From NCBI GenBank assembly GCA_045587385.1, contig JAZNCE010000076.1, forward strand, positions 1 to 38,370: 38,370 bases of DNA, given 5' to 3'. The notes under the pieces were generated by a model that worked only from the letters and a program-made list of their open reading frames with translations, was not told where the DNA came from and searched no databases. The translations under genes were made by a program, and so were the position numbers. This document shows, in pieces, positions 7,936 through 15,484 of this stretch; the stretch's first letter is position 1, and each line of letters starts with the position of its first letter. This DNA is from SVQP01 sp045587385. GTDB lineage: Bacteria; Bacillota; Clostridia; Oscillospirales; CAG-272.

Positions 7936-8031
7936 ATGACTTTCAGTACACAAAAAAATATTGCTTTTGGATATAGAAAAAACCAGGTATTGCTACCTGG
8001 CTGTTCTATATCTATTTTCATTTTTCGGTGA
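7936..8031 (+). CDS. 31-codon ORF, possibly a degraded gene start
   Basis: The ORF begins MTFSTQKNIAFGYRKNQVLLPG and is preceded by AAAGGAGG about 11 bases before the ATG. The stop comes after 31 codons, and the following sequence in other frames is not convincing. A nested hairpin overlaps the middle of the ORF. I do not recognise the product. It could be a small protein, a truncated gene or chance. Confidence 0.22.
   Translation: MTFSTQKNIAFGYRKNQVLLPGCSISIFIFR
7971..8011. repeat. Nested hairpin
   Basis: Outer arms ATATAGAA (7971-7978) and TTCTATAT (8004-8011) enclose inner arms CCAGGTA (7983-7989) and TACCTGG (7994-8000) with a TTGC loop. No T-tract directly follows. It may be an element end or a small RNA structure. 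Confidence 0.45.
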
Positions 8032-8162
8032 TATTTTTTTACGTTTACATCTGCGAGACCTATGCTACACTGGACACAACGAAAGGCTAAAAAATCGGGA
8101 TTATAATATATCACTGATATATCGCCTTTCGGTAATGCTATCACTCTGTTATGATCCCAACA

Positions 8163-8189
8163 TGTAACAGGTGACGGTTCTCTGTTACA
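8163..8189. repeat. REP-like palindrome
   Basis: TGTAACAG (8163-8170) and CTGTTACA (8182-8189) flank GTGACGGTTCT. From memory, palindromes built around such GACGGTTCTCTGT cores are common as dispersed repeats in clostridial genomes and resemble the targets of REP-associated transposases. No such transposase is in this window. The stop codon of the truncated exported ORF on the other strand lies inside this palindrome. Confidence 0.45.
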
Positions 8190-8346
8190 CGTACACGGTC
8201 TGATCGCCCATCGGCTGCGTTTCAAGCTCCAAAAGCTCTGCAAACGCCGAGATGGGCATGGCTGCGATCAATAGCCATACGGCTAAAGCAAACGTAAAAA
8301 ATCGCAACTTGTTGTTTTTACGGTCAAGGGTCGTGGGAATCTTCAT
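8185..8346 (-). pseudogene. Truncated exported protein, 53 aa (signal peptide plus stub)
   Basis: The start at 8346 has AAAGGAG about 9 bases upstream and a near-consensus promoter at 8402-8430, so the 5' end looks functional. The product begins MKIPTTLDRKNNKLRFFTFALAVWLLIAAMPISAFA, a complete Sec signal peptide cleaved after AFA, but only 17 residues follow (ELLELETQPMGDQTVYV) before a stop inside a REP-like palindrome. The stub resembles the first residues of a much larger surface protein whose remainder was lost when the repeat or an associated deletion arrived. The alternative is a genuine small secreted peptide of about 17 residues. Confidence 0.5.
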
Positions 8347-8401
8347 AATGTTTTTCTCCTTTACTTTGATTGTTGGTTCCACGCGGCTCATGGCCAAAAA
8401 T

Positions 8402-8430
8402 ATTATGCCATATTTCCTGTGGCTTGTCAA
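8402..8430 (-). promoter_or_regulatory. Promoter of the truncated exported ORF
   Basis: On the minus strand TTGACA (8425-8430) and CATAAT (8402-8407) are 17 bases apart, about 55 bases upstream of the ATG at 8346. From here to 8610 there is only AT-rich sequence, with a small hairpin TTTACAAA/TTTGTAAA at 8517-8537. Confidence 0.75.
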
Positions 8431-8610
8431 GATTTTTTGTGCATTATGCGCATCCGCGGCACATCTCTCCCTCCTCTCATTATACAAATGTCAAAAATTT
8501 TAGAATTGTTACATTTTTTACAAAGTTTTTTTGTAAACTATTTATTAATGAGTCTTTCTTTTAGCCCTTACCTATATAAACAACTAATAAAGTGTAAAAT
8601 AATATGAAAA

Positions 8611-8636
8611 ACCCGCGCGTCTTGCGACACGCGGGT
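8611..8636 (-). terminator. Terminator of the rpiR-cmk-ispH/rpsA operon
   Basis: ACCCGCGCGTC pairs with GACACGCGGGT (one mismatch) around a TTGC loop. On the minus strand TTTTTC follows. It lies 30 bases downstream of the stop of the ispH-rpsA fusion. Confidence 0.8.
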
Positions 8637-8666
8637 GGTTTTGCGTATGTAACTTACGTAACAAAA

Positions 8667-10697
8667 TTACTCAGCGTCGGTAGCTTCTGCTGCTTCCTCA
8701 ACTGCTTCCTCTACGGGAGCAGCCTCAAGCTCAGCCTTAGCCTCTTCCAGCAGAGCGCGGATGGACAGGTTGACCTTCTGCTTCTCGTTGTCAATGCCAA
8801 CGATCTTAGCGTCAACGATCTGGCCGATCTCAAGCACGTCAGCGGGCTTAGCGATCTTGGTCATAGCGATCTGGGAAATGTGGATCAGACCGTCTACACC
8901 GTCAACGATCTCTGCAAATGCACCGAAGGGCATCATGCTGACGATCTTAACGCTTGCTACGTCACCCTCAGCGTAGGTGTGAGTGAATACGTACCAGGGG
9001 TTGGTCTCTGCGGTCTTGTAGCCCAGAGAAATTCTCTTCTTCTCCTTGTCGAAGCTCTTGACGAATACGGTCAGTACATCGCCGATAGCAACAACGTCAG
9101 CGGGAGACTTGATTCTCTTCCAGGACAGCTCGGATGCGTGAACCATACCGTCAACGCCGCCCAGATCAATGAACGCACCGTAGGTGGTCATGCTCTTCAC
9201 GACACCGGTGTAGGTCTTGCCTTCCTCGATCTCGTTCCAGAAAGCTTCCTCTTTTGCCTTGCGCTCAGCTCTCTGAACCATGGTAATGGAGCCCTTAGCC
9301 TTCTTACCCTCGCGGATCTCGGTAATTCTCAGCTTAACGGTGGTGTTAACGAGAACGCTCAGATCGCCGTCCTTGGGAACGCCGGTCTGGGATGCGTGTA
9401 CGAACACGCGGTTGCTGTCAACGGAAACGATGACGCCACCCTTAACGACTTCGACAACAGTGCCCTCCAGCACTTCCTCGGAGTCCTTAGCTGCAACGAT
9501 TCTGTACCAGTTCTTGTCAGAATCAACGCGCTTCTTGGAAAGTTCAGCAACTCCCTCGATGTCGCTGACACGAATGACAAAGGCATCTACCTTGTCACCT
9601 CTGTGGAATCTGTCAGTCAACTTTTCGGGAGAATCATCAACTTGCTCGGCCTTGATGTAACCCGTAACGCCTGCGCCGAGGTCCAACTGGATCTCTGCAT
9701 CGGTAACGTATTCAACGGTTCCGGTAACGACATCTCCTGTATTTAAAGTTTTGAGTGATGATTCCAACAGCTCTTCAAAGTTTTCAATAACTTCGCTCAT
9801 GGTTTTTTCTACCTCCTCAATTATATCGCGCGGTGTTGAGGCACCTGCCGCGATCCCCACCCTTTGGTGAGTAAACGGTCCATACGCAGAAAGCTGTGCG
9901 GCACTTTCCACCATAAAGGTTTCAGGGCACGCGCTCTTGCTGATATGGTACAGTTTTGTCGAATTTGAACTGCTCCGACTACCGATAACAATCATGCAAT
10001 CACACGCGCTCGCAAGGCTTGCAACCTCTTTCTGGCGAATTTCCGTGATACTACATATTGTATCAAAAATTATCGGATTTGTATATAGTTTTTTGATAAA
10101 TTCTTTCGTTTTTATCCACTCGCCCAATTTCTGCGTCGTTTGCGCCACAACAATTGGTGATTTTGCACATATGTTTGCCCACTTTTCGGAGGTCAGAAGA
10201 CGCTTCAACTCGTCAGCATCCGAAAATACGATCTTTTCGCCCTCAAAACGGGATAAAAAGCCCACCACTTCGGGGTGATCTGCCGTGCCCAGCACGAACA
10301 GAATATTGTCGGGAGAATTATGGGCGGCTACGATATCGTGAATTTTTTTGACAAACGAGCAGGTGCAATCCACAAAGCAAAAGTGCTCGTTTTGCGCGTG
10401 ACAGCTCTCAAGCAACGCCTCGGTCTCTTTGGTCATGCCGTGTGCGCGCACGAACACCTTGACGGGCGCGTCTGCAGTCGCCCCGGTGCAAAGCCGCTCG
10501 ATATCCTGCTCGCCTATCACGCCCACGCCCTGCGCGGCAAGACGGGAGACGTAGGTATCGTTATGGATCAGCTTGCCAAGCGTGAAGATACGCGTGCCCG
10601 GAACGTGGCTTGCGATCTCGCGCTCCACGGCGTCCGCCGCTCTGCCCACTCCAAAGCAAAAGCCTGCGTGCTTGGCTACGATGACCTCGCGCTTCAT
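8667..10697 (-). CDS. ispH-rpsA: IspH (HMB-PP reductase) fused to ribosomal protein S1 domains, 676 aa
   Basis: Residues 1-305 are 4-hydroxy-3-methylbut-2-enyl diphosphate reductase, the last step of the MEP isoprenoid pathway. The three [4Fe-4S] cysteines appear as GFCFGV (Cys14), CTCSFVKK (Cys113) and FDTICSITEIRQ (Cys215); HGMTKE, HPEVVG, AQTTQ, SRSSSNS and ASTPRDIIEE are the usual substrate-site segments. From about 318 to 645 there are four S1 RNA-binding repeats (for example YGAFIDLGGVDGMVHASELSW and FGAFAEIVDGVDGLIHISQI), then an acidic Ala/Glu-rich tail. This bifunctional arrangement is known in Clostridia. The start overlaps the plsC stop by four bases (ATGA), so it is translationally coupled as the last gene of its operon. 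It may serve both as isoprenoid enzyme and as S1-like translation factor. Confidence 0.93.
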   Translation of the reverse strand: MKREVIVAKHAGFCFGVGRAADAVEREIASHVPGTRIFTLGKLIHNDTYVSRLAAQGVGVIGEQDIERLCTGATADAPVKVFVRAHGMTKETEALLESCHAQNEHFCFVDCTCSFVKKIHDIVAAHNSPDNILFVLGTADHPEVVGFLSRFEGEKIVFSDADELKRLLTSEKWANICAKSPIVVAQTTQKLGEWIKTKEFIKKLYTNPIIFDTICSITEIRQKEVASLASACDCMIVIGSRSSSNSTKLYHISKSACPETFMVESAAQLSAYGPFTHQRVGIAAGASTPRDIIEEVEKTMSEVIENFEELLESSLKTLNTGDVVTGTVEYVTDAEIQLDLGAGVTGYIKAEQVDDSPEKLTDRFHRGDKVDAFVIRVSDIEGVAELSKKRVDSDKNWYRIVAAKDSEEVLEGTVVEVVKGGVIVSVDSNRVFVHASQTGVPKDGDLSVLVNTTVKLRITEIREGKKAKGSITMVQRAERKAKEEAFWNEIEEGKTYTGVVKSMTTYGAFIDLGGVDGMVHASELSWKRIKSPADVVAIGDVLTVFVKSFDKEKKRISLGYKTAETNPWYVFTHTYAEGDVASVKIVSMMPFGAFAEIVDGVDGLIHISQIAMTKIAKPADVLEIGQIVDAKIVGIDNEKQKVNLSIRALLEEAKAELEAAPVEEAVEEAAEATDAE

Positions 10698-11335
10698 TGT
10701 GCGCTTCCCTTCTCGCCCCTGAACTCCTCGCCCAGCGTGCAGATACGGTCAAACACCTTTTCGGTAATGGCGGTGTACTCCGCCGTGCCGCTAAGCCCCG
10801 CAGCATATTCCTCGTATTTCATGGGCTTGCCGACCACGATATCCACGCGACGACCAAGCTTAAACTTATAATCCTTCATGCACAAATAGCACGGCAGGAT
10901 GGTCGCATGCGTACGCGCAGCGATCATACCGATACCGTGGCGCACCTCGGTCTCTCGGGGATCAACACCGGGATTGCGATGCCCCTGCGGAAAAATGCCC
11001 ACGCACTTGCCCTGCTCTAAGAGCGCAATGCTGCGCTTGATGGCAGAAACGTCCCCTGCCTTGCGGTCAACGGGAAACGCACCGAGTCCCTTGAGCAGCC
11101 AACTCAGCACGGGAATCTTGAAAAGCTCCTTTTTCGCCATAAAATGCGGCTGCTGCTTGCGCATTGCCCCGCACAGAAAAATGGGATCGGAGAATACGGT
11201 ATGATTTGCGCAAATAATATAAGGGCCTTCGCTTGCATCCGGCTCGTTTTGCGCATCGTGCACGTGCGTACGTGTTACCGCAAAAAACGGCAAGCGCACA
11301 ACGCCGCGAAAAACCGTATAAAACTTCCCCTTCAT
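10694..11335 (-). CDS. plsC: 1-acyl-sn-glycerol-3-phosphate acyltransferase (PlsC family), 213 aa
   Basis: This is a membrane-associated acyltransferase of phospholipid synthesis that converts lysophosphatidate to phosphatidate. The catalytic NHxxxxD motif is seen as CANHTVFSDP, followed by the glycerophosphate-binding block FPQGHRNPG (family form FPEGTR) and an LPCYL segment. I start at 11335 (MKGKFYTVFRG), one base after the cmk stop. The frame is open further upstream, but that part overlaps cmk and looks unlike the family. The order cmk, plsC, ispH is common in Clostridia. The stop overlaps the start of ispH-rpsA. Confidence 0.88.
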   Translation of the reverse strand: MKGKFYTVFRGVVRLPFFAVTRTHVHDAQNEPDASEGPYIICANHTVFSDPIFLCGAMRKQQPHFMAKKELFKIPVLSWLLKGLGAFPVDRKAGDVSAIKRSIALLEQGKCVGIFPQGHRNPGVDPRETEVRHGIGMIAARTHATILPCYLCMKDYKFKLGRRVDIVVGKPMKYEEYAAGLSGTAEYTAITEKVFDRICTLGEEFRGEKGSAQ

Positions 11336-11336
11336 A

Positions 11337-12020
11337 TCACAGATCGCCCAGCTTGTCGCCCAGCTTTTCCTTGATAAAGGCAAGCAGCGCGTCAAGACTC
11401 TCATCAAAGGTCAAACCGGAATTGTCATACATAATGGCATCGTCCGCGGGAATGGCAGGCGCAATTTCTCTGCCTGCGTCCTGCGCATCACGTGCCACCA
11501 TTTCCTCCATGACCTGCTCAAAGGTCACCTGCTGCCCCTTTTCAAGCAGCTCAATATAACGACGCTTTGCGCGTGTCTCGGGAGAAGCGGTCATAAACAG
11601 CTTGAGGTCTGCATCGGGCAGAATGACCGTACCGATATCTCTGCCGTCCATGATCACGCTGTTTTTGCGTGCGATGTCCTTCTGGGTCTCCAAAAGGAAG
11701 GCTCTGACCTCGGGAATTTTGGAAACGCCCGACGCATACATGGAGATCTCGGGCTCGCGGATGCGGTCACCGGGATTTGTGCCGTTGAGATAAATATTCT
11801 GCACGCCGTCCTCAAACTTGACCTCGATATGAATATCGGGCAGCATGGAGATCACGGCAGCGGTATCCTCCCAGGAATAGCCGTGGTCGCGCACGTAAAG
11901 CCCCACGGTGCGGTACATAGCACCGGTGTCGACGTACACGATGCCAAGCTTCTTGGCAATGGCTTTGGAAAGTGTGGTCTTACCCGCTCCGCCGGGTCCG
12001 TCTATAGCAATCTGGATCAT
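11337..12020 (-). CDS. cmk: Cytidylate kinase, 227 aa
   Basis: This enzyme phosphorylates CMP and dCMP with ATP. The N-terminus MIQIAIDGPGGAGKTTLSKAIAKKLG holds the P-loop (GPGGAGKT), followed by the typical VDTGAMYR, then MDGRDIGTVILPDADLKLFMTAS, RAKRR and RDAQDAGREIAPA, all hallmark Cmk segments. Length matches the family. Ribosome binding site AAAGGAG precedes the start by about 8 bases. It is the third gene of the minus-strand operon. Confidence 0.95.
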   Translation of the reverse strand: MIQIAIDGPGGAGKTTLSKAIAKKLGIVYVDTGAMYRTVGLYVRDHGYSWEDTAAVISMLPDIHIEVKFEDGVQNIYLNGTNPGDRIREPEISMYASGVSKIPEVRAFLLETQKDIARKNSVIMDGRDIGTVILPDADLKLFMTASPETRAKRRYIELLEKGQQVTFEQVMEEMVARDAQDAGREIAPAIPADDAIMYDNSGLTFDESLDALLAFIKEKLGDKLGDL

Positions 12021-12038
12021 GTCATAAACTCCTTTTAT

Positions 12039-13295
12039 TTAGTCTGTCGCGGCACTCTCGCCTGCAAGATGACCCGTTGAGAAGGCAATCTGCAAATTAA
12101 AGCCGCCTGTATAAGCGTCTACGTCCAGCACCTCGCCTGCAAAGTAAAGTCCCGACACAATGCGCGACTCCATGCTGGCAGGCTTGACCTCTCCTACGTT
12201 GACGCCGCCCTTGGTCACAATGGCTTCGTCAATGGGTCGGAATCCCTGCAAGGGCATCGAAAATCCTTTGAGCAGCGAAACCAGCTCGCGACGCTCCTCT
12301 GCAGTAATAGAATTGACCTTTTTGTGCGGATCGATACCCGAGCGGGTTACGATCACCTCGATCATCTTCTGCGGCAAGAGGTCGCCAAGGCTGTTGGCAA
12401 AGTCCTTGTTATGGTATTTGGCGAAATCCGAAAGCAAGCGCACATCCAAGGTCTTTTCGTCCAGCGCGGGCTTGAGATCGATATAAGCCGTATATTTATC
12501 GGGTGCAATATCGGGCAGATGTGCCGATGCGCTCAGGATCATGGGACCCGTCAGCCCGAAATGCGTGAACATCATTTCACCGAAATCGCGGTACACCGCT
12601 TTGCCCGTGGCGTTGTCCTTGATGGTTAAGCCCACGTTGCGCAAGGAAAGCCCCTGCATGGCGCGGTGGTCGTTTCCCTTGCAGGTAATGGGCACCAGCG
12701 AGGGAAGCAGCTTGGTCACGCTATGCCCTGCCTGCACGGCAAGCTTATAGCCGTCCCCGTCCGAGCCGGTCAGGGGGTAGGATTTACCGCCCGTGCAAAC
12801 AATCACGCGCTCAAAGTCATAAGGGCGCGAGGTATATACACCGCATACCGCACCGTCGCGCAATAAGAGCGAGGTCACGCGCTCGTTGATCACCTTAACG
12901 CCTGCATCGCGCACCGCGTCCTTGAGCGCGACCACAACGTCGATCGCCTTATCGGAAACGGGAAACACGCGATTGCCGCGCTCGGTCTTGAGCGGCACAC
13001 CGAGGTTCTCAAAAAACGCTTTGGTGTCTGCCGTAGTAAATGCGGCAAGCGCGCTGTACAAAAAGCGCGGATTGGTGGGCACGTTGGAAAGGAAGGTATC
13101 TCTGTCACAATCGTTTGTCACGTTGCATCTTCCCTTGCCCGTAATGCGCAGCTTTTTGCCCAGACGGTCGTTGCGCTCAAACAACACGACCTCCGCGCCC
13201 ATATTGGCAGCGGAAATCGCCGCCATCATGCCCGCAGCGCCGCCGCCCACGACGGCTACGCGCACGGGAGAAAAATCATCGTAAGCCATACTCAT
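12039..13295 (-). CDS. HI0933/BaiN-like flavoprotein (NAD(P)/FAD-dependent oxidoreductase), 418 aa
   Basis: The dinucleotide-binding GGGAAGMMAAISAA lies near residues 17-30, followed by FERNDRLGKKLRITGKGRCNVTN, the signature of the HI0933-like (YhiN/BaiN) flavoproteins, then CTGGKSYPLTGSDGDGYKLA and, near the C-terminus, GLYFAGEVLDVDAYTGGFNLQIAFSTG, which completes the FAD site. Most members have no settled function; some act as reductases on unsaturated substrates. The start overlaps the stop of the RpiR regulator (ATGA). A second ATG two codons downstream is possible. Frequent association with cmk in Clostridia suggests conserved operon structure, not a known pathway link. Confidence 0.88.
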   Translation of the reverse strand: MSMAYDDFSPVRVAVVGGGAAGMMAAISAANMGAEVVLFERNDRLGKKLRITGKGRCNVTNDCDRDTFLSNVPTNPRFLYSALAAFTTADTKAFFENLGVPLKTERGNRVFPVSDKAIDVVVALKDAVRDAGVKVINERVTSLLLRDGAVCGVYTSRPYDFERVIVCTGGKSYPLTGSDGDGYKLAVQAGHSVTKLLPSLVPITCKGNDHRAMQGLSLRNVGLTIKDNATGKAVYRDFGEMMFTHFGLTGPMILSASAHLPDIAPDKYTAYIDLKPALDEKTLDVRLLSDFAKYHNKDFANSLGDLLPQKMIEVIVTRSGIDPHKKVNSITAEERRELVSLLKGFSMPLQGFRPIDEAIVTKGGVNVGEVKPASMESRIVSGLYFAGEVLDVDAYTGGFNLQIAFSTGHLAGESAATD

Positions 13296-14155
13296 TGCTG
13301 GGTCTTATCGTAAATGTCGTATTCGTCCCACAGCACCTCAAGGTGGCGCAGTCTTTCGGTCACCTGCTCCTGACGGACGCGGGAAACCGCAACGACAAGC
13401 GCGTTGATCACGCTCAGGGGTGCGACCAACGAATCCACAAAGGACGCCATATCACTCTGTGCAACCAGCAGCTGGTCTGCACTTGCAGCAAGCGGAGACT
13501 CCACGCTGTCGGTCAGACAGACGACGTCCGCACCGCTCTTGTGCGCGTACTCGGTTGCCTTGATAATTCTCTTGGAGTATCTGGGGAAGCTGATAGCGAT
13601 GACCGCATCGTCCTCTCCCACGCTGAGCATCTGCTCAAACACCTCAGCCCCCGACGCGGTCTGCACCAAGCGCACGTTATCAAAGATCATGCGCAGGCTG
13701 TGATCAAGGAAGGATGCAAGCGAGGACGAGGAGCGCACACCCAGAATGTAAATGTTCTTTGCATTTACGATACTATTGACAGCCCCCTCAAACGCCTCGC
13801 GGTCAATGCCCTCGAGCGTCTTGCGGATCTTTTCGGCATCGGACTCCAGCACCTTGGAAAGCACGTCGCCCTTACCGATGAGGTTATTAGTCACTTCGAT
13901 ACGCTGGAAGGAGGTCAGCTTGGTGCGGATCAGCTCCTGCAGCGACTTCTGAAATTCGGGGTAGCCCTCGTAACCCAGCTCGATCACAAAGCGCACCACG
14001 GTAGACTCGGAAACGCCTACCGCTTGCCCGAGCTTGGAGGCGGTCATGTAGGCTGCCTTGTCGTATTCTTGCAAAATATATTTTGCAATCAGCTTTTGCC
14101 CTTTGGAAAAGCCGCTCATATTTTCTTCAAGGATTCTGAGAATATCTCTTTTCAT
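13292..14155 (-). CDS. RpiR/MurR-family transcriptional regulator, 287 aa
   Basis: The N-terminal ~80 residues form an RpiR-type helix-turn-helix (KLGQAVGVSESTVVRFVIELGYEGYPEFQKSLQEL). Residues ~120-260 form a SIS sugar-phosphate-binding domain (IYILGVRSSSSLASFLDHSL, VIAISFPRYSKRIIKATEYAHKSGADVVCLTDS). Family members sense phosphosugars, for example MurNAc-6-phosphate or GlcN-6-P. It is the promoter-proximal gene of an operon of wall, lipid and isoprenoid functions, so it may be autoregulated and link sugar-phosphate supply to them. The ligand cannot be read from sequence. Confidence 0.88.
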   Translation of the reverse strand: MKRDILRILEENMSGFSKGQKLIAKYILQEYDKAAYMTASKLGQAVGVSESTVVRFVIELGYEGYPEFQKSLQELIRTKLTSFQRIEVTNNLIGKGDVLSKVLESDAEKIRKTLEGIDREAFEGAVNSIVNAKNIYILGVRSSSSLASFLDHSLRMIFDNVRLVQTASGAEVFEQMLSVGEDDAVIAISFPRYSKRIIKATEYAHKSGADVVCLTDSVESPLAASADQLLVAQSDMASFVDSLVAPLSVINALVVAVSRVRQEQVTERLRHLEVLWDEYDIYDKTQQ

Positions 14156-14209
14156 TATTGTGTCCTACCTATGTATGTATTTAGGAAATCTCATAAAACG
14201 CCACTTTTC

Positions 14210-14238
14210 ATTATACACCATTTCCCTTTTTGTGTCAA
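14210..14238 (-). promoter_or_regulatory. Consensus promoter of the rpiR operon
   Basis: On the minus strand TTGACA (14233-14238) and TATAAT (14210-14215) are spaced by 17 bases, about 55 bases upstream of the regulator start. The match to sigma-A consensus is perfect. Confidence 0.88.
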
Positions 14239-14309
14239 GTGTTTTTGCAAGTTTTAGGAAGTGGAATTGCAAAAAACCAATCACTTCACATCAAGCTTTC
14301 GGGAATGTT

Positions 14310-14338
14310 TGTAGGGGAGCATAGTATGCTCCCCTACA
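14310..14338. repeat. Perfect 29-base palindrome between operons
   Basis: TGTAGGGGAGCAT and its complement surround a 3-base centre. It lies just past the end of the acetyltransferase gene. No clear U-tract follows on either strand, so it looks more like a dispersed palindromic repeat that may double as a weak terminator. A related CCCCTACC/GGTAGGGG stem occurs in the terminator at 38108. Confidence 0.6.
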
Positions 14339-14354
14339 TGTATATTTTTCACTT

Positions 14355-14930
14355 TTACTGTCTCTGATACTCCCCTGCAAGGATGGCATACGTCCCCACG
14401 GTGCGGTACGAGCCCTTGACCAACATCGCCTCGCGGCGCTCGCCCTCGTACTGCATGCCAAGGCGCTCCATGACGCGCACGGAGCGGTCGTTGCCCTTTA
14501 AGTACCTTGCCTCGATGCGGTGCAATTTCAGCGCAACGAAGCCAAAGCGCACCACCTCGCGGACCGACTCGGTGGCATACCCCTTGCCGCAAAAATCGGG
14601 GTGAAACACGTAACCGATCTCACCTGCGTCGTTAGGGTAATCAAACCGCGTAAAGCCGCACGAGCCGATGACCCTGCCGCTTGCCTTTTCCACCACAGCC
14701 CAATCGAAATAGTCCCCCACGCTGTACCTCTGCCCGATATAGCGCAGATAGTCCTGCGTGTACTCAATATTGGCGTGCGGCATCCATGTCAGATGCTCGG
14801 TCACGTCCGCGCGGCAGGAATAGGCGTATATATCCTCTTTATCCGAAACCAGCATCTTGCGCAAAATCAGCCGCTCGGTCTCAAGCGTCGGAATTCTTGA
14901 AAATATCTTATAAATGCTTTCCTTTTTCAT
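14355..14930 (-). CDS. GNAT acetyltransferase (RimJ/RimL type), 191 aa
   Basis: The fold-specific segments are TERLILRKMLVSDKEDIYAYS, then WAVVEKASGRVIGSCGF, GEIGYVFHPDFCGKGYATESVREVVRFGF (acetyl-CoA-binding loop) and RIEARYLKGNDRSVRVMERLGMQYEGERRE. This is the pattern of ribosomal-protein-like or general N-acetyltransferases. The substrate is not predictable. I start at ATG 14930 (MKKESIYKIF); the frame is open upstream, but the promoter lies there. The AAAGGAG lies about 14 bases from this ATG, a long spacing, so the exact start is uncertain. It is monocistronic. Confidence 0.85.
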   Translation of the reverse strand: MKKESIYKIFSRIPTLETERLILRKMLVSDKEDIYAYSCRADVTEHLTWMPHANIEYTQDYLRYIGQRYSVGDYFDWAVVEKASGRVIGSCGFTRFDYPNDAGEIGYVFHPDFCGKGYATESVREVVRFGFVALKLHRIEARYLKGNDRSVRVMERLGMQYEGERREAMLVKGSYRTVGTYAILAGEYQRQ

Positions 14931-14966
14931 AGGTCTTGTCCGCACTCCTTTGATAATCTTAGCATC

Positions 14967-14995
14967 ATTATAACGGAAGTTCGACTTTTTTGCAA
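14967..14995 (-). promoter_or_regulatory. Promoter of the GNAT gene
   Basis: On the minus strand TTGCAA (14990-14995) and TATAAT (14967-14972) are 17 bases apart. The transcript would start just upstream of the AAAGGAG. Confidence 0.7.
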
Positions 14996-15034
14996 GAGCG
15001 TGCAAAAAATATTTGCAAAATATCGCCCGATAGC

Positions 15035-15063
15035 GTGACAAGCTACGAATTTTATGCTATAAT
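15035..15063 (+). promoter_or_regulatory. Promoter of the MurE-like ligase operon
   Basis: GTGACA (15035-15040) and TATAAT (15058-15063) are 17 bases apart, 32 bases upstream of ATG 15095. The ribosome binding site AAAGGAGTG follows. The promoter is divergent to the GNAT promoter about 40 bases away. Confidence 0.75.
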
Positions 15064-15094
15064 GAATAAGATATGACAAGAAAGGAGTGATACG

Positions 15095-15484
15095 ATGAAG
15101 GAGCAGCTCAACCGCGTGCTGGTGCCCGTATTATTGGGTGACGGCGCACAGCCCGTCAAAATCGCGCGCAGACTGTACCGCCGCTTTGGTGTGCTCTCGC
15201 ATATTTATTGCTCCCGTACCGCTCTTTCGGCGCATTTTTGCGCCTGTGTGCGCATCGTGCGCACACCACCTTACCTGCAAGGCGATCTGCTTTGCCAAGA
15301 CCTGTGTGCCTTTGCCAAGGAATATCCCGATCTGCTTTTTTATCTGATCCCCTGCAGCGATGATTACAAAATCTTCTGCACCGCGCACGCAGCAAAGCTG
15401 GAGCCTTACTACGTCATGGTACAGCCCGAGCAGCTGCAAGAGAATGCGCTGCCTTATCTTTACAAGGAGGAGCTGCCTATATGA
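15095..15484 (+). CDS. Stand-alone N-terminal domain like ATP-grasp carboxylate-amine ligases, 129 aa
   Basis: The product begins with LVPVLLGDGAQPVKIARRLYRRFGVLSHIY and has LLFYLIPCSDDYKIFCTAHAAKLEPYYVMVQPEQL. This pattern resembles the N-terminal Rossmann-like (pre-ATP-grasp) domain of clostridial carboxylate-amine ligases of the D-aspartate ligase type (PVLLG, ARxxxxxYGxxS, ACSDGY). Those enzymes continue with an ATP-grasp core of some 250 residues, but here translation ends at about the domain boundary. The gene is not simply broken: its stop overlaps the next ATG (ATGA) and it has a promoter and a good ribosome binding site. It may be a domain retained as a partner of the MurE-like ligase, or a remnant kept for translational coupling. 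Homology is judged by eye. Confidence 0.6.
   Translation: MKEQLNRVLVPVLLGDGAQPVKIARRLYRRFGVLSHIYCSRTALSAHFCACVRIVRTPPYLQGDLLCQDLCAFAKEYPDLLFYLIPCSDDYKIFCTAHAAKLEPYYVMVQPEQLQENALPYLYKEELPI

Larger units (their letters stand above)
7779..8162. other. Intergenic region with hairpins and a possible decayed unit
   Basis: No convincing gene lies here. The region holds a hairpin GTAAGC/GCTTAC at 7781-7796, a CCTCCCTCC/GGGAGGGAGG palindrome at about 7802-7820, a promoter-like pair at 7864-7892, a ribosome binding site with a 31-codon ORF, and a two-part hairpin at 7971-8011. Base composition is clearly more AT-rich than in the neighbouring genes. It may be the remains of a mobile element, but I see no transposase. 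Confidence 0.4.

Noticed and set aside
8470..8500. Promoter from adjacent TTGACA and TATAAT on the minus strand
   Set aside because: The two hexamers are only 4 bases apart, so they cannot form one sigma-A promoter.
8604..9746. 380-codon plus-strand frame opposite the S1 domains
   Set aside because: Antisense to a strongly supported S1 repeat region, and it begins in the operon terminator.
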